Below, one piece after another: positions 63,997-64,000 of a DNA stretch of 64,000 bases; position 1 is the stretch's first letter, and the number at the start of each line of letters is the position of its first letter. Under the pieces are notes generated by a model. It searched no databases and was not told the DNA's origin. It saw nothing but the letters and a program-made list of their open reading frames with translations. Position numbers and translations under genes: made by a program. This DNA is from an uncultured Pelagibacteraceae bacterium (lineage in GTDB: Bacteria; Pseudomonadota; Alphaproteobacteria; Pelagibacterales; Pelagibacteraceae): assembly GCA_902555275.1 (NCBI GenBank), contig CACDRY010000001.1:124001-188000 (forward strand). Direction: 5' to 3'.

Positions 63997-64000
63997 ATGA
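63997..64000 (+). CDS. probable start of a rightward gene, cut by window edge
   Basis: An ATG at 63997-63999 follows GAAAGG (63984-63989) at a suitable 7-base distance. Only the first codon is visible, so nothing can be said about the product. Confidence 0.3.

Overview
The window looks like a chromosomal segment of a SAR11-type alphaproteobacterium (Pelagibacterales). The signs are a very AT-rich base composition, almost no intergenic DNA, many 1 to 11 base gene overlaps, lysine- and asparagine-rich proteins, and typical alphaproteobacterial gene orders. No insertion sequence, integrase, CRISPR array or rRNA operon was seen. One tRNA (Gly, GCC) is present.

Layout. 1-3.5 kb: an edge-truncated Bax-inhibitor-1 protein, an aldo/keto reductase, an IalB-like secreted protein, argG and a 44-residue basic protein. 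3.5-6.5 kb: a less AT-rich accessory island with four proteins of unknown role, among them a GIY-YIG-like and a four-cysteine PD-(D/E)XK-like nuclease. 6.5-13 kb: a photolyase-like protein with unusual domain order, then a leftward operon hemC-hemD-mscS-yggT-folD-metallohydrolase. 13-20.5 kb: tsaD, an EVE protein, acs, a two-subunit sodium/solute symporter and rpe. 20.5-30.3 kb: a heparinase-like gene, purH, a pterin dehydratase, tRNA-Gly, a TPR-sulfotransferase, a Lon-substrate-domain protein, a degenerate UbiH-like protein, ftsK and lolA. 30.3-38 kb: one long leftward operon, hisB-hisH-(polysaccharide lyase)-hisA-hisF-hisE-mcl-mtkA-mtkB-hinT-GNAT. 38-45 kb: hslVU, Smr, Tim44-like, fxsA, secB, and leftward ppsR-maf-aroE-coaE-dnaQ. 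45.3-45.6 kb: a non-coding gap between ppsR and hemE, the position of the replication origin in Caulobacter and Rickettsia. 45.6-63.8 kb: hemE-hemH-hemJ-rho, an inserted pair of OGT-like glycosyltransferases with a sulfotransferase, then mnmE-mnmG-rsmG-parA-parB and leftward DUF3576-leuS-lptE-holA.

The main observations are as follows. (1) The succinyl-CoA-synthetase-like pair beside a malyl-CoA lyase carries signatures of malate-CoA ligase (MtkA/MtkB), so this is a malate to acetyl-CoA plus glyoxylate module inserted in the his operon. (2) A probable oriC lies at 45287-45569. (3) A perfect 16-bp parS lies inside rsmG and a near-perfect one inside mnmG, both in the same reading frame (Val-Ser-Arg-Glu), next to parAB. 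(4) The nuclease island at 3.5-6.5 kb is the best candidate for an undescribed system. (5) A glycosyltransferase/sulfotransferase cassette splits the conserved rho-mnmE neighbourhood. (6) A heat-shock-type promoter sits so close to hslV that the transcript may be leaderless.
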